64,000 nt of DNA, taken from contig CM032660.1 in the NCBI GenBank assembly GCA_019095985.1, positions 11,054,173 to 11,118,172 of the forward strand. The letters run 5' to 3'. Under the pieces are notes generated by a model that did no database searches, was not told the DNA's origin, and worked only from the letters and a program-made list of their open reading frames with translations. Shown here in pieces: positions 37,624 to 49,800 of the stretch (the first letter of the stretch is position 1; each line of letters starts with the position of its first letter). Position numbers and translations under genes: made by a program. The DNA is from Streblospio benedicti (taxonomy: Eukaryota; Annelida; Polychaeta; Spionida; Spionidae).

Positions 37624-40015
37624 GGCGCGCAGGCTGCGGGAGGCGGGGCAGTTTGTTGTGGTTTGAACTTATTATACCAAGTGCATGTACAATGACATTG
37701 TACTGTTGGAATTGACACATTGCATTGACACTTTTGTGCATTTTCAGCCGAATCCTATAATTATCTGGTAAACGATCGTAGGCTACTATATTCATCATAT
37801 ATTATTCATAAAAAGACCATAAACCAATTTTTTACTTTCATACAATTTTCTTTTCCACTCGTTTCCTTTCCACCTCTATTTTTCAAAACAGTCTATTCAT
37901 CTTCTCTACATTCCCGGTTCCCCTGTTATATTTCTTTGAAAAATATGATGCTACATGGTCATATTTATATTCAAATTTTTCATGTTAACATCTTTGAACT
38001 TGTATTCTTATCATGTAATCTCACATATAGTCAATGTTAACGGTACTAATTTGGGACCCCATCGAGGACTTTATTGCCACTGGAATGGTTTCACCTAGCT
38101 AGGTATGAGTAGGAAGAGATCTGGGGGGGGGGGGGGGTAAAGCCGAGGGCCAACCGGCAGTGCGGATATTTTGACATTACTGGTTCACCACTCCTGTCTG
38201 CATGTCTATGCCATGCCATTAGTGCACATATTCTGACGTAACGGCTTTCCCATTCACACAGCATAACCATGTTCAATAAGTAATAAGCCCGAATAGATAA
38301 GAATGGTTGGGAATGAGGTCAGCGATTTTGCAATTGTTCGTGTCAACCAAATGTCAAAAGGTTCTCACTAAATTTAATCTGCAAGATTTAAATTAAGATA
38401 GATGTTTTTATTGGCCTTCTGTTCTGCTTCATGTGACAAATGTCAGGTCTGTGTGATTAAAATGTAAAGAAATGATATGATGGTCCTTGCTTATGATGGG
38501 GCCTAGCTTGGTGTTTGGTGCTTCTGTAACTATCATTCTTTCATTTGGTTTGGTTTGGTTTGGTTTAATCTATGTTTTTCTGTTCATTGCTGTGAAAGTG
38601 TTTGCTGGTGTCACTTCCTCGTTTTGCTATACTCAAGTTTAAGTTTCAGGTTATTGCTACGGGCAGAAAGTCCCGAATATGGCTGTCACACTAATGATTT
38701 AGAGTCTTAGTAAAGTCCATCACTAACATTTTAAAATCCCGACCAGATATTCAAGGTAATTTATGTAATATTGCGTTTTTGTACAACATTGTTGATCTAT
38801 ACATATATAGTTGCCCGCGTAATAAATTCGTCAATTGCAAATTCCAAAACTACTTGTAACTCGAGGTATAAAGAATCATGAATATTTACAGAAAAATCCC
38901 GTCTCGTAGGCATGTCACTAATGCGGACACCTTCATAGGCAGATCCAGGGGGCGCAGGAGGCGCCCCCCCCCTTTCCCACCAAAATACTTCATTTTCATA
39001 GGGTTGTTCTTGAAATCCCTGAAGTGCGGCCCCCCCCCCTCTTTTTTTTATAAAAACCTAGATCTGCCATTGCTGTGACCTCACTTGGTGACTTTGCACC
39101 AGAAATGGAATCACATCAACAATGAACATTATCAGGAGCACTTTTCCACCACTCCTGCTTACCATGGCCATGATAAATATTAGATAGAATGATAGCCATA
39201 CATAAATTGCAAGTTTTACTAAAGTTGTACTACTTACCTAAATATGATTGAACAGTCGCTAAATTCTATCAATAGAGATCATTAACCGGGGATCACAGTC
39301 AAACTGATATAATCCATTTATCAGGTTTAATCTATCTGATCTACCAGTCTAGTTTATCCTTGATTAGAATAGGCCTACATCATAATTTGCAATGCACGTA
39401 TTTTACACTAATATTACTGCAAAAACTGCACAGATTATAACTTGCAATCCTCTTGTTGGCATGACTTAAAACGCAGCCATTTCAGGAGATATTGATTTGA
39501 AGAATAACTTCGCCAGAGGCATTTTGACAAAGAACAGAACTGGTCGCACTAACAGACACTACTGATACAGGTAGGCCTACCCGATTTAGCAAGTAGGATG
39601 TTGTCACGGACAGTGCAAAGGGAGATACGTACTTGGCAGCTGTAAACAAAATACTGATTCATCATTCACGCTTCCAGTTACTTACAATTTATCATTAATA
39701 TAGCATGTAATCAGCATTGTTATTGTTAAGTGAGCAAAGTTGTAGGTACAAAGCTTGTGAACCATGCCCATAACGATCAAGTTGCCACATTATGCATCAT
39801 CGTCTTTTATCTCCATTTGCTTCATGATCAAAAATGAATTCAGAATAATTACAGCCTGATATTTGCTTACCATAATGTATAATTCGTTGAACATAAATAT
39901 GATTGTGACGACAATTAACGTACGTGCTTATCACTTGTAATCTATGTAGATCTATTGACAGCATTTAGTATTAATATCTGTTTTCCCCAAGTTTGCCTGT
40001 GGATATAATTGTATT
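37624..40015. other. Spacer between divergent P450 and WW/CUE genes
   Basis: No exon is seen. The region carries the presumed upstream sequence of the P450, a poly-G run at 38124, short GGTTT repeats near 38546, the MITE at 38934 and unremarkable AT-rich DNA. Confidence 0.6.
38934..39070. mobile_element. MITE, GGCAGATCC family
   Basis: Ends CATAGGCAGATCCAGG and CCTAGATCTGCCATTG surround CTTTCCCACCAAAATACTTC and a poly-C run. It is non-coding. Confidence 0.8.
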
Positions 40016-40347
40016 GTTCTTGTTCTTGTTCTTGTTCTTGTTCTTGTTCTTCTTGTTCTTGTTCTTGTTCTTGTTCTTGTTCTTGTTCTTGTTCTTCTTC
40101 TTCTTGTTCTTGTTCTTGTTCTTCTTCTTGTTCTTCTTCTTCTTCTTCTTCTTCTTCTTCTTCTTCTTCTTCTTCTTCTTCTTCTTCTTCTTCTTCTTCT
40201 TCTTCTTCTTCTTCTTCTTCTTCTTCTTCTTCTTCTTCTTCTTCTTCTTCTTCTTCTTCTTCTTCTTCTTCTTCTTCTTCTTCTTCTTCTTCTTCTTCTT
40301 CTTCTTCTTCTTCTTCTTCTTCTTCTTCTTCTTCTTCTTCTTCTTCA
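40016..40347. repeat. (TTC)n / (GAA)n tract, ~330 bp
   Basis: The left 125 bases mix TTCTTG and TTC units; the right ~210 bases are pure TTC, about 70 units. The strand is all pyrimidine apart from G in the mixed part. Open frames coding poly-Glu, poly-Lys, poly-Ser and poly-Phe are artefacts. It ends 441 bases before the candidate start codon of the WW/CUE gene. Confidence 0.98.
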
Positions 40348-40788
40348 TAGAAAAAGAATAGGCCTACAATTAGTAGGCCTATATTTACCATTACACATAT
40401 TTTTATAAAGAAGGCTCGACTATATAAGAATCACGAATATAATAATAAAAGGGAAAACTCGTCGGGGGGCGGGGCGGAGGGGTGGAAGCCAGGAGCAACG
40501 ACTAAGGGTGGCTATAACGTGCGCATCTACATAAATGAAATGCATAGATGTGCCTTAGCCCATTGCTACCCCTTAACAATGTTTCTTAGATGGAGCTTAT
40601 GTCGCTCTTTGTCACAATTCATATGCAACTTTGAAACTTGTCACATATGATGTGGCTGTGAAATGCGCTAATAAAAACGCAACACACATAACAACGCACA
40701 CAGATATCATAAAAACAACTTTGTGCAGTTATCATGCACCGTACTGCATTTAAAATCTGACAACGAGGCAGCATAAACATAAGCAAAC

Positions 40789-40855
40789 ATGGCCGCGCCC
40801 TCTCACTGGTGGCAGTTGCCGATGCCTCCCAATTGGGAGGCTAAATTCGACCCTG
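40789..40855 (+). CDS. Exon 1 of WW/CUE gene: first half of WW domain
   Basis: The ATG has A at -3 and G at +4. The frame MAAPSHWWQLPMPPNWEAKF ends at DP before a GTCAAA donor. PPNWEAKFDP is the first strand of a WW domain with its first Trp. It ends in phase 1, while the next exon needs phase 2, so a micro-exon of 3n+1 bases supplying the missing turn (consensus xTGR) is probably unlocated. An unusual donor is the alternative. Confidence 0.65.
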
Positions 40856-43800
40856 GTCAAAATAGATAGTCAGTATGATTATAATAAACACAACCCTAAT
40901 CGCATAGAGATGAATTCAGTATAATTGTGATCATTACGGTTTAATAATGCAATGTTAATTTTGACAATATCTAGGATCTAGACTAGATCTAGGTGATTAG
41001 GATTTAGTACTAGTAGATCTAGACTCTACTACTGTCCTCTGTCAGCGCCTCCAGAGATTAGATAATTAGATAGTTTTTATGTATAAAGGTACATAGAGGA
41101 CGTATAAAGGACCCAATACTAAAATAGAAAAAGTGATTGCAATGTTGACACTTAATATGTGTTGTCAACTATTTATCGTTGTCTTTGACAGGGCAACACT
41201 GCAGTGGCAGTGGCTCTTTGCCCCAATACCTTTCTGGATCTGGATCTGGATATGTAATTCACAAGTAAGCCAGTCTCAGATGAGAGACTGGCCTCCTCTT
41301 ATGAGGCAACGCGTGAATGGGAGGCCACGTGGTGTTTGTCCATGTACCTCTCCAGAGGCAGGCTAGGTAGCCAACTGAGCCTCACGGGTGGGGAGATCAC
41401 ACTAGCTATATAGTTTTCAAACTAGGTGAGTTCTTTTACGTGCAGAGGTGTGGCTCTCCACTACACGGGACATGCCTTTTAACGAGGCTTCCGAACCTCC
41501 GCTTGGCGTCGCTACCGTCTAGTAGTAACACTGTACGGTGGCGACGTGCTTCGGTGCCATCACGCCTGTTCAGGACCTCAAGCAGCGTTACAGATACAGA
41601 TACAGAACTCAGTGGCAGACATACGACGTATCGATGTTGGCGACACTGTGTCTGCCATGACCGGGCCGCGAACTTACGACGCAAACAACTCCTGTTTTCA
41701 AGTCGTACGCTCTAACCACTGAGCTACTGAGGACCACTTTGCCAGGCTTTGGGTTAAATATTTGACATTGACTTTTAGTCTATATTTTTCTCGATTACCT
41801 CCCAATTAGCCTGGGCGCGGAGTCGGCTCTCGGCGTCAACTTTCAGTAAAAAAATCGGCTAAGTCCGAAAAAACAGGGAAAATATTTAATTTTTAATTAT
41901 TAATTTAACCCTTTCATTGTGGGTCCGCACCCGCGGCGTCCTTCGGCGTTTTGCGATGCCTTGCGTTGTCGACATGGCGCCATTTTGCACTCCGCGTCCA
42001 GCTCCGCATTCAGGTCAAGCTCCACAAGACACCACTTCTTCAGAGAAGTAGTTTTTCACGCCGTTTCCACCACTCAGCACCTATTGATCGATATTGATTA
42101 AATTCTCTTTGATCTTTGCAATATACAGTGAACGCCATGTGATTCCGAAAAACACTGTTACCCCCCTGTCAGAGTGGATACGCGGAGCCGACTGCGCGGT
42201 AAGTTTTTAGTAAAAAATGACAAAATAGGGAATATTAACACTTTCATCGTCGATTCGACAATGCGATTCATATGGCACCGCTGCGGCGGCCAGCGAACTC
42301 TAGGAAAGCGATTTTCGGGTCCGCGCTACCTCCGTGTCAACGCCGCGAGCAAAAATTGCGCGGACTCCCTCCACTTCTCTGGAGAAGTGGATTTTCACGC
42401 CCGCGTAAAAGCTTTACGGGCGGTGGGATTATTGATTAAATTTCCTTTGATCTTCAGCTATGTATTTTGTGTTTTTACTTTGGCATTTGGAAAATACCAA
42501 CATGAACATTGTTGTAGGATAAACTATAAAGTGGTTTGTTTCATTCAAGATTGTTCTGCATTTGTACTATTTGATGGTCATCATGTTATTAAAATTATTA
42601 TAACATCACCATTGTTTGATATGTTGTCACTTTAAAAAGAAATTAATGTTTGTATTTCTTGTAATTGCACTTGAACTTAAAATACTTGGACCAAATAAAA
42701 ACATAAAAGCATTATGTTAGTAATAGTTTTTCTTTTAAATAAAATTGTCTCAATAAAAATAATTAGTCACTTCTGGCCTCTAAAATTAAATTCTGACTTG
42801 CAAGACCAGAAGTTTGCTTTTATACGCGCTACCTCCGCGCATGCTCCGTTGGCAAATGGATGTAAATATCCTCGGCGCGACGGAGTAAAAATCTCCGTCT
42901 GTGTCCGTTTTACCCAAACGGCGGAGTCTGCCCAGCGGCGACGGAACCCGCTGAACTTTGCCGAACGCCGCCGATGGACTCCGCCGCTCTCCGCCGGGAA
43001 TTTCATCATGTTATTTTCTCCTGTCACTCCGTCAGCGGAGTCTCCATTGGCGGACTATTGCGATTTGCAAGAGTCCGCCAATGGAGCCATGGCACTTCGC
43101 TTGACGCCGTTGGCGGAGCCATGATGTCTGGCACCTGTCACGGCGAATATTAGTTCGCCAGGGCTCATAATTTAACTTTGCCGGAAGCCTCCATACACAT
43201 TTGACACTCTGCAGTACTTAAATTTCTCTCTGCCGGAGTCCGTTGAAGTGGAGGTCCCTGGGGGCGGGGAGGGGGGGGGGTGGTGGTGTTCGAGGGCTAT
43301 TTCTCCGTCTGCGGCGTCACTTCTACTCTGCCAGGAAGGGAAAATTTTTCTTAATTATGAAATTTTAGCCCTTCGCGCGTGTTGGGCGCGTGGACTCAGT
43401 GTTCCGGGTATCCACTCTGACAGGGGGGTTAGACGTCGCCACAGACATTGTCAGGCGCCGTCACACACGCCGGCTTGGACCTCGCCCAACGTCTTCGCGG
43501 AGCTGTCTTATTTTTAAAAATACGGGCGGCGGGGGGCCGTACGCAGTGTTTCGAGGTCAGCCTGCGCCATGTCATTTTTCACTCCCGCGGGGTGAGATTT
43601 GATGAGGCATCACATTTTTACAAATATCCCTCTAAAGCCGCAAGAGATCGCGCCCAGGCTAATTGGGGGGTTATCGGGTGGACATATATTGGTTATTTCC
43701 AGCTCTGGTTGTCTTCATTTGGAAATTTGACAGGATTGCTAGTAAGGCCTTATGGTGTGTTCGCATGCTATTTCCCAACTCGAAAATACAAGCTTCCCAT

Positions 43801-46800
43801 ATGCTAAATGCACCCGAATGGTTATTCCCAGTCGTGAACTCCGAGCTTTTTTAGAGGACCGAGCTTCCGACTGGGAAATACCATGATTTCAGCTCAGAGG
43901 ATTTCAGACTGAACGTCTGTTCGCATGAATTTCCCATATGGGAAGCTCGTACATACGACATATCTTTACAAGGTCCGAAGAACACGAAAACGCACCATTA
44001 GACTATAATAACCTTGTGTCAAATTTTAGATAACGGTTCATCTCTTTACCTCCAGCTTTTTTATCAACCACTCGACCAAAACAACATCATGGGAGGATCC
44101 GCGCATCAAGATGTTTGCCGAGCGGCAGCAGCAGCAGCAGGCACAGCACTCTGCCGCCGCGGCCGCTCACACCAGCAGTGCAGGCCAGGTCACACTGGTA
44201 CGTTAGCAGTCGTGCCAACTTATTGGCAGTGCTCAAGATAAGCGAGGGGCACATTTGACTTTGCGGCCATGTTGGCCGCAAGGCGTTTTGAGGTCTGAGG
44301 TGTCTATGGCGTTTTCCGCTTGCTCTGACAACTGTATAGTTAAGGGCACATGTCACACTGTCTCCGTGCGTTATGGGTGCATCGGCAGAGGAGATTATTT
44401 AATTGACGTGGCCATCTGATCAATATACTTCATACGTGCATTGTACTCGCATACAATTTGCGTTGAACGAGCCGTGTGATTTCTTAAGTATGGCATTTGC
44501 AGGCCCGTAACTAGGCTGAGGCAGAGGAGGCGATTGCCTCCTCACTTTTTTGGATGCATCCTCGCTTTTAGATTTTGCCTCCTCGCTTTTTTTTGCTAAA
44601 ATAATTTACCACTTTATAATTCAGATATATATATGTGTATCACTGGTACCCCGCCCCCCCCTCCCCCAAACCCCCACCCCCCACCCACCCACCCACCCCC
44701 GCTTGTAAAATCCAAAATTCGGCTCCTCGCTTTTTTGACTCTGGTTACGGGACTGATTTGTACGTTCATCGTACAGGGTACGTGGGTATGCACTGCAACA
44801 GTACTGTATCTGTGCTGGCAACCTGTGACTAAATCCTCTGTGATTATAAGGCCCTTATTTGAAAGTGGCCATCAGAACCCCCCCCACTGCCTTTGGAAAT
44901 TACTTAAAACCCTGTTAAAACCCTTCAATCAATCTCCAGTTTTTGTGAGTTAAAAAAATTGTCGATTTTGTGCATTTGGAAAATGCATAGAGTCTTTTTA
45001 AATCTGGCTAAAATACCCTGAAAATATTTAAAAACCCTTTTGTCATGGTTGTTTGGATTTTCCACTGTAAACGGGCTAAAAATCATTTCTGAGCACAATT
45101 TTTGCCGTCCATGCACTATAAGAATACTTCTGGCACATACTGATGCGATTTATTTCCACTCACATGGGCTGGTTTCTGCTGCTAAGTCTGCAATACATGA
45201 CCAACCGCCGATTTCAAAAGTAAAAATTTTCCTCACAAAAGCTCTTGATTTCCTCACAAAATCTGCTTATAACTCACTAAAACTGGAGATTGATTGAACA
45301 CCGTGACTTATGGTCAGACCACTACTGACATTAGTCACAGACGAAGTTTGGGATGCCAAACTTCTTCTTGTGGTCACCATACTACAGTAAAAAAGCCCCC
45401 TTTTGCCGCATTGAATACTCACTGATCGTTACAATCTGTATAAGATTTTGATCGTAGACAGGGAGTAGACTAGCCTTGCAGCTTGATATGCCCTACGCAT
45501 TATTGGCAACATCAAAGCATATGTCTATCTCCAAGGTAGCAAGTATATCTTATAAGTAGTACGTTATAACTGGACATAGTGGAGAAAACAATCTTAGAGT
45601 GTAAATTAATATTTGTTTACTGAATGTTAACAAATGTTTTTGGCTGTGCCAAAAACTTGAGCACTGACAATAACATGGCTACAGTTACAACATAGGATGT
45701 AGTTTCAATAGCTTTCATTGATGCTGTAGCTGCCATTCCAAAACTTGTATTTAATTCACATGCATATACGTCATAATGTTGTCTAAATGTCAGATTGCTG
45801 TGAATCTGAATCAATCGAGATTTCCTTTCTATAGAATTTTGGCGGTGGTGGTGCGAGACCTGTACCGGCCGCAGGCTGGGGCCAATATGCCCAGGCATCG
45901 CCACATGCCATGCAACATCTCCCTCCAGTCCGGTTATTTTGTCTCATAATATTTACAGTTGGACTTATTCATCTCAAACTCGGATAACTTGAATAAATGA
46001 ATAATTTGAGATAACACCCTGCCCCCGTCTATATCACTTTTTACTTGAAAGTCCTGTGATAACTCAAAACTTAGATTTTTTTTGTTTAGTCCAATGACAG
46101 ATAACTTGAATAAATGAATAGTTTGAGATAACACCCTGCCTCTCTTTATAACACTTTTTATTAGAAAGATAACTCAAAATTTTTTTTTGTTTTGTTTTGT
46201 CCAATGACGTTTGACTTAAGAAGTCCAACTGTAGTTCCATTCGTATTGGTTGTTTGAGTTGACTTCTTTTCACAACACCTTTGTATTTAAGTAGTTATTG
46301 TATTCTATTGGTTTTGTGATTTGTCTTTAAAATTGGAAGCAGTGGTGCTGATATAGGGTAAAAAGGTCTTGTATTATATAGAAAAAAAATTGTAGGGATT
46401 TCTTCCCTATAGAATGTTGGATGTGTAATTGGTGGAAGTAGCTTATTTTATAAATTGCTGTTGGTATAGTTTATAGTCTACTCTTCTGCAAAAGAGCTTA
46501 AATGAATATCAGTGCTCAATATACTGTCACTATGTGAATAATAATCACCTGCAAGGCTGCATGAACTATCCCATTTAGATTAGATAATGCATATTTTGTT
46601 GAAATAATCACTCGCAATCTGCATTTCAAAACTTCTGCAGTGGTGCAAAAGTAAAAATGACCCTAGCAGCCTCAAGCTGATGACAACCCATGTGATTTCT
46701 CCACTTCAAACTGTGCTCATGTGGGCTTTAAGATTCCATCAGACAGAAAACATCAATCATGGTTTTTCTGCTCTAGAACTTTGGTGGTGGTGGAGCAAGC

Positions 46801-49800
46801 CCTGCCCCGGCAGCAGCAGGCTGGGGCCAGCATGCACAGGCATCGCCCCACCGCTCCCCAGCGACCACAGGCCGCTCCCCAGCGGCTCAACCACGGCAGC
46901 CAGAGAACATCCCCATGACCAGCTTGGGAGGTGGAGGGGCCTCAGGGGCGGCGGGAAGCTGGCAACAACAGGTAAGCTGTGGGGAGACACCAAATGCACC
47001 GTGCAATTCTTTGTGGTAATGGCTATAAGTTGGAATAAAATTTTTTTTTAATTCTTCGGTACTTTGATAGTTCTACGTATGCTGCTAGTGCCGGTGGTCT
47101 GGTTTAAGTTCTACATGGTTTGGTGCCCTGAAGTTCTAACACCAGCCAGTCGTGCCTGTTATTTAATAAACATTAAGTTTATATTAAGTATTAACATGTA
47201 TTTAAGTATGCATCAAGAATTTAAGTATGTTTAAGTGAGTCGAAGTGAGTAGCACTGAATACATCATGTTTTCATTGAATATTTTTTTCTGAACAATAAT
47301 CTCATGTTAAGAGAAAAAGAAATGCTTTTTAAAAACTCACCACTAATTTAGTCTTTTATTTACAATAACATTTCCTGCTAACTGTGTAGATGCGGTCGGC
47401 ATCATTTCGAAAAGTGTTTTCAATGCGACGCACATGTAATTTTGTGTCAGTCTAAAAACACATGTCGGAATGACGCGGACTGCATTGAACAACCTGTAAG
47501 AAAATCTAACATTTAACTTTGGGACACCCTATAACAAGAATCTAGCATTTCACACTAATTATGGGGTGCCCTGTAGGTGGAAGATAAGTTTGGTCTCACA
47601 GTGAAGATGCTGGCCGATGATGAGGAAGATGAAGACGATGAGGAAACCTCGGCTCTCAGTGAGGTAAGACACTAGCCGTGTAGCCACTCGATTGGTTTGT
47701 GTTGGTGATGGACTTGTGCAATTATTTTGAGCTACCAAAAAACAGATTCTTATGCTGAGATCATATCTGTAAGGTAAGATACTCTCTGTGCACCAGGGCA
47801 AATTCAGGCCTTTGGTAAGGGGTATATTCTATAGAGAGTATTATCTTTTCATGATTGTAACTTGATTTGTAAATGTTCGTGATGGACTAGTATAATTGTA
47901 TACGGTATGAGAAAAAATACTAGAAAGTTCTGTGAAATGCCGTCCAAGATGACGATCAAGACGAATTGTAATGGTTTGTAAATTGAATGGACAGATGATG
48001 CATATATGTTGAATCATGTTGCTTTTAATCATACAAAAATCAAAGGTTTTTGTTAATAAATGTTCTCTCTGCTGTACTCAAATTAGTGCTTAAACGAATA
48101 AAATTATCGCTCTATTTGTGTATTTTGCTAAGATGGTTTTTGTACAGTTTCTTCATAGAAATACGATAGATTTGCACCAATAGATTACAGTTACTGTAGT
48201 TGCTAAGGTAGGCAGCATGAACAAATCTGACATGCTAAATGTCTTAAGTTCAACACTTGCTTCACTTTAAGCCGTCAAGTACACTATTGTTATAGCGATT
48301 GTGATCCCCGTCCAGAGTGAGATCGGGTTGAGAATTGCAATACTGTTCAATAGAAACATTCAGTCGTGGACTGTTGGCTTTGTTTGACATATCGAATATT
48401 TTTCACAGTTCATGACCTTTAGTTGTGTTGGGGATCGTGATCACAATCACAGTCACTGAGTCCCAATGTTTGTTTACATCTAGAGACACCCCCCCCCCCC
48501 CGACCTACCAAAGGAGTCCCTACCTTTGGTAGGTCGGGGGGAGGGGTGGGTGGGTTCGGGGGGCGTGTCTCTAGATGTAAACAAACATTAGGACTCAGTG
48601 ACTGTGATCACAATGATGTGCAGTCGGCTTAAGCTCACACTTCCAGCTTAAACAGCTTTGTTTTGTGCACAATATTTTACCCATGATTAAGAATGTTACA
48701 TGCATTTAGAATTTAAGTCTGTTTCTCTCTGTTTCCATTAAACCTGTCAGTAAACTCATATTATCTAATTGATTGATTAAGTTGTAGTTTCTAACATCAA
48801 ACTTTGCAAATAAGAAATTCTATTTTGGGATACCCCCCCACTCACAATACACTGTACATGCATGTGAAACAACAAAAAATTGAGATCGACCATCAATGGT
48901 TTAAAAAAGAAATATTCCTTGTAGATGAAAATATTCTGTCAGATTCTTGAACTGCAACAATCAAGTCAGCCAATCCCAGATTTTAAAAAAGTATTAGTTA
49001 TACTCTTAGAATATTAATCAGTCTAAATTGATTCTAGCTTTTCTGTAATCTTACTCCAATACCATATTTCTGGTACACTCTCCTGTCTCTCTCTCCTCAC
49101 TGCTGCCTAGCAGCGCAGCAGTGGGGCACGTTCTAGCATCCGGCAGAAGCAGACTAACTCCTCCTCACACCCACGTACTAGCTCCTATCAGTCTAGACAG
49201 CACGCTAACTCGTACCACAAGCCGATGCCGTCTCGCTCTAGCTCGCGTGGCGGCCCGCACAGAGTAAGTCTACACACACTGCAGGTGTCTACAGCGGATA
49301 TGGTGATAGGCAAAGCTTAGCCCACTTTTGAGTCTGACAAATTATCGATATACATCATATATGTATAAAAAATGATTTGAAAATTACAATGACTTTTTCA
49401 CTGCCTCAGGACTTGATGCCTGCACTATGTACTCAGCTCTTTTTTATCTTTTTCCTGCTTTAATTTCGCTTATATATGTGTCATGCTTGTTTTCTATAGG
49501 CTTGTTATTAATATTTATTTTTAGAAAGTATTCGTGAGTAGTATGTACATTACAATCGATTATTTCAGAGAGATTATCCTGGTAAAGATGCTCAGACTGT
49601 TTAGTTAAATTGTGGATGTATGGGGCAAGAGTCCTGATGTTAGCATGATGAGTTTTAGGTTGTTTCAAGATTATTTGTCATTTATCATATTTATATGCAG
49701 CTTGATACAAATTGTTGTAATTGTATACTATCAAGTATTAGTACTAATACTTTTATTGTTGTGAGTTTGTTAAAAAATATTTATTCGTAAAATTATAAGT

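Noticed and set aside
39942-40391. Open frames of 113-149 codons coding poly-Glu, poly-Lys, poly-Phe or poly-Ser
   Set aside because: They are six-frame readings of the TTC/GAA microsatellite, with no unique sequence worth calling a protein.
42174-42635. 153-codon plus-strand open frame
   Set aside because: It lies wholly inside the inner transposon, starts within its terminal repeat and shows no recognisable motif.
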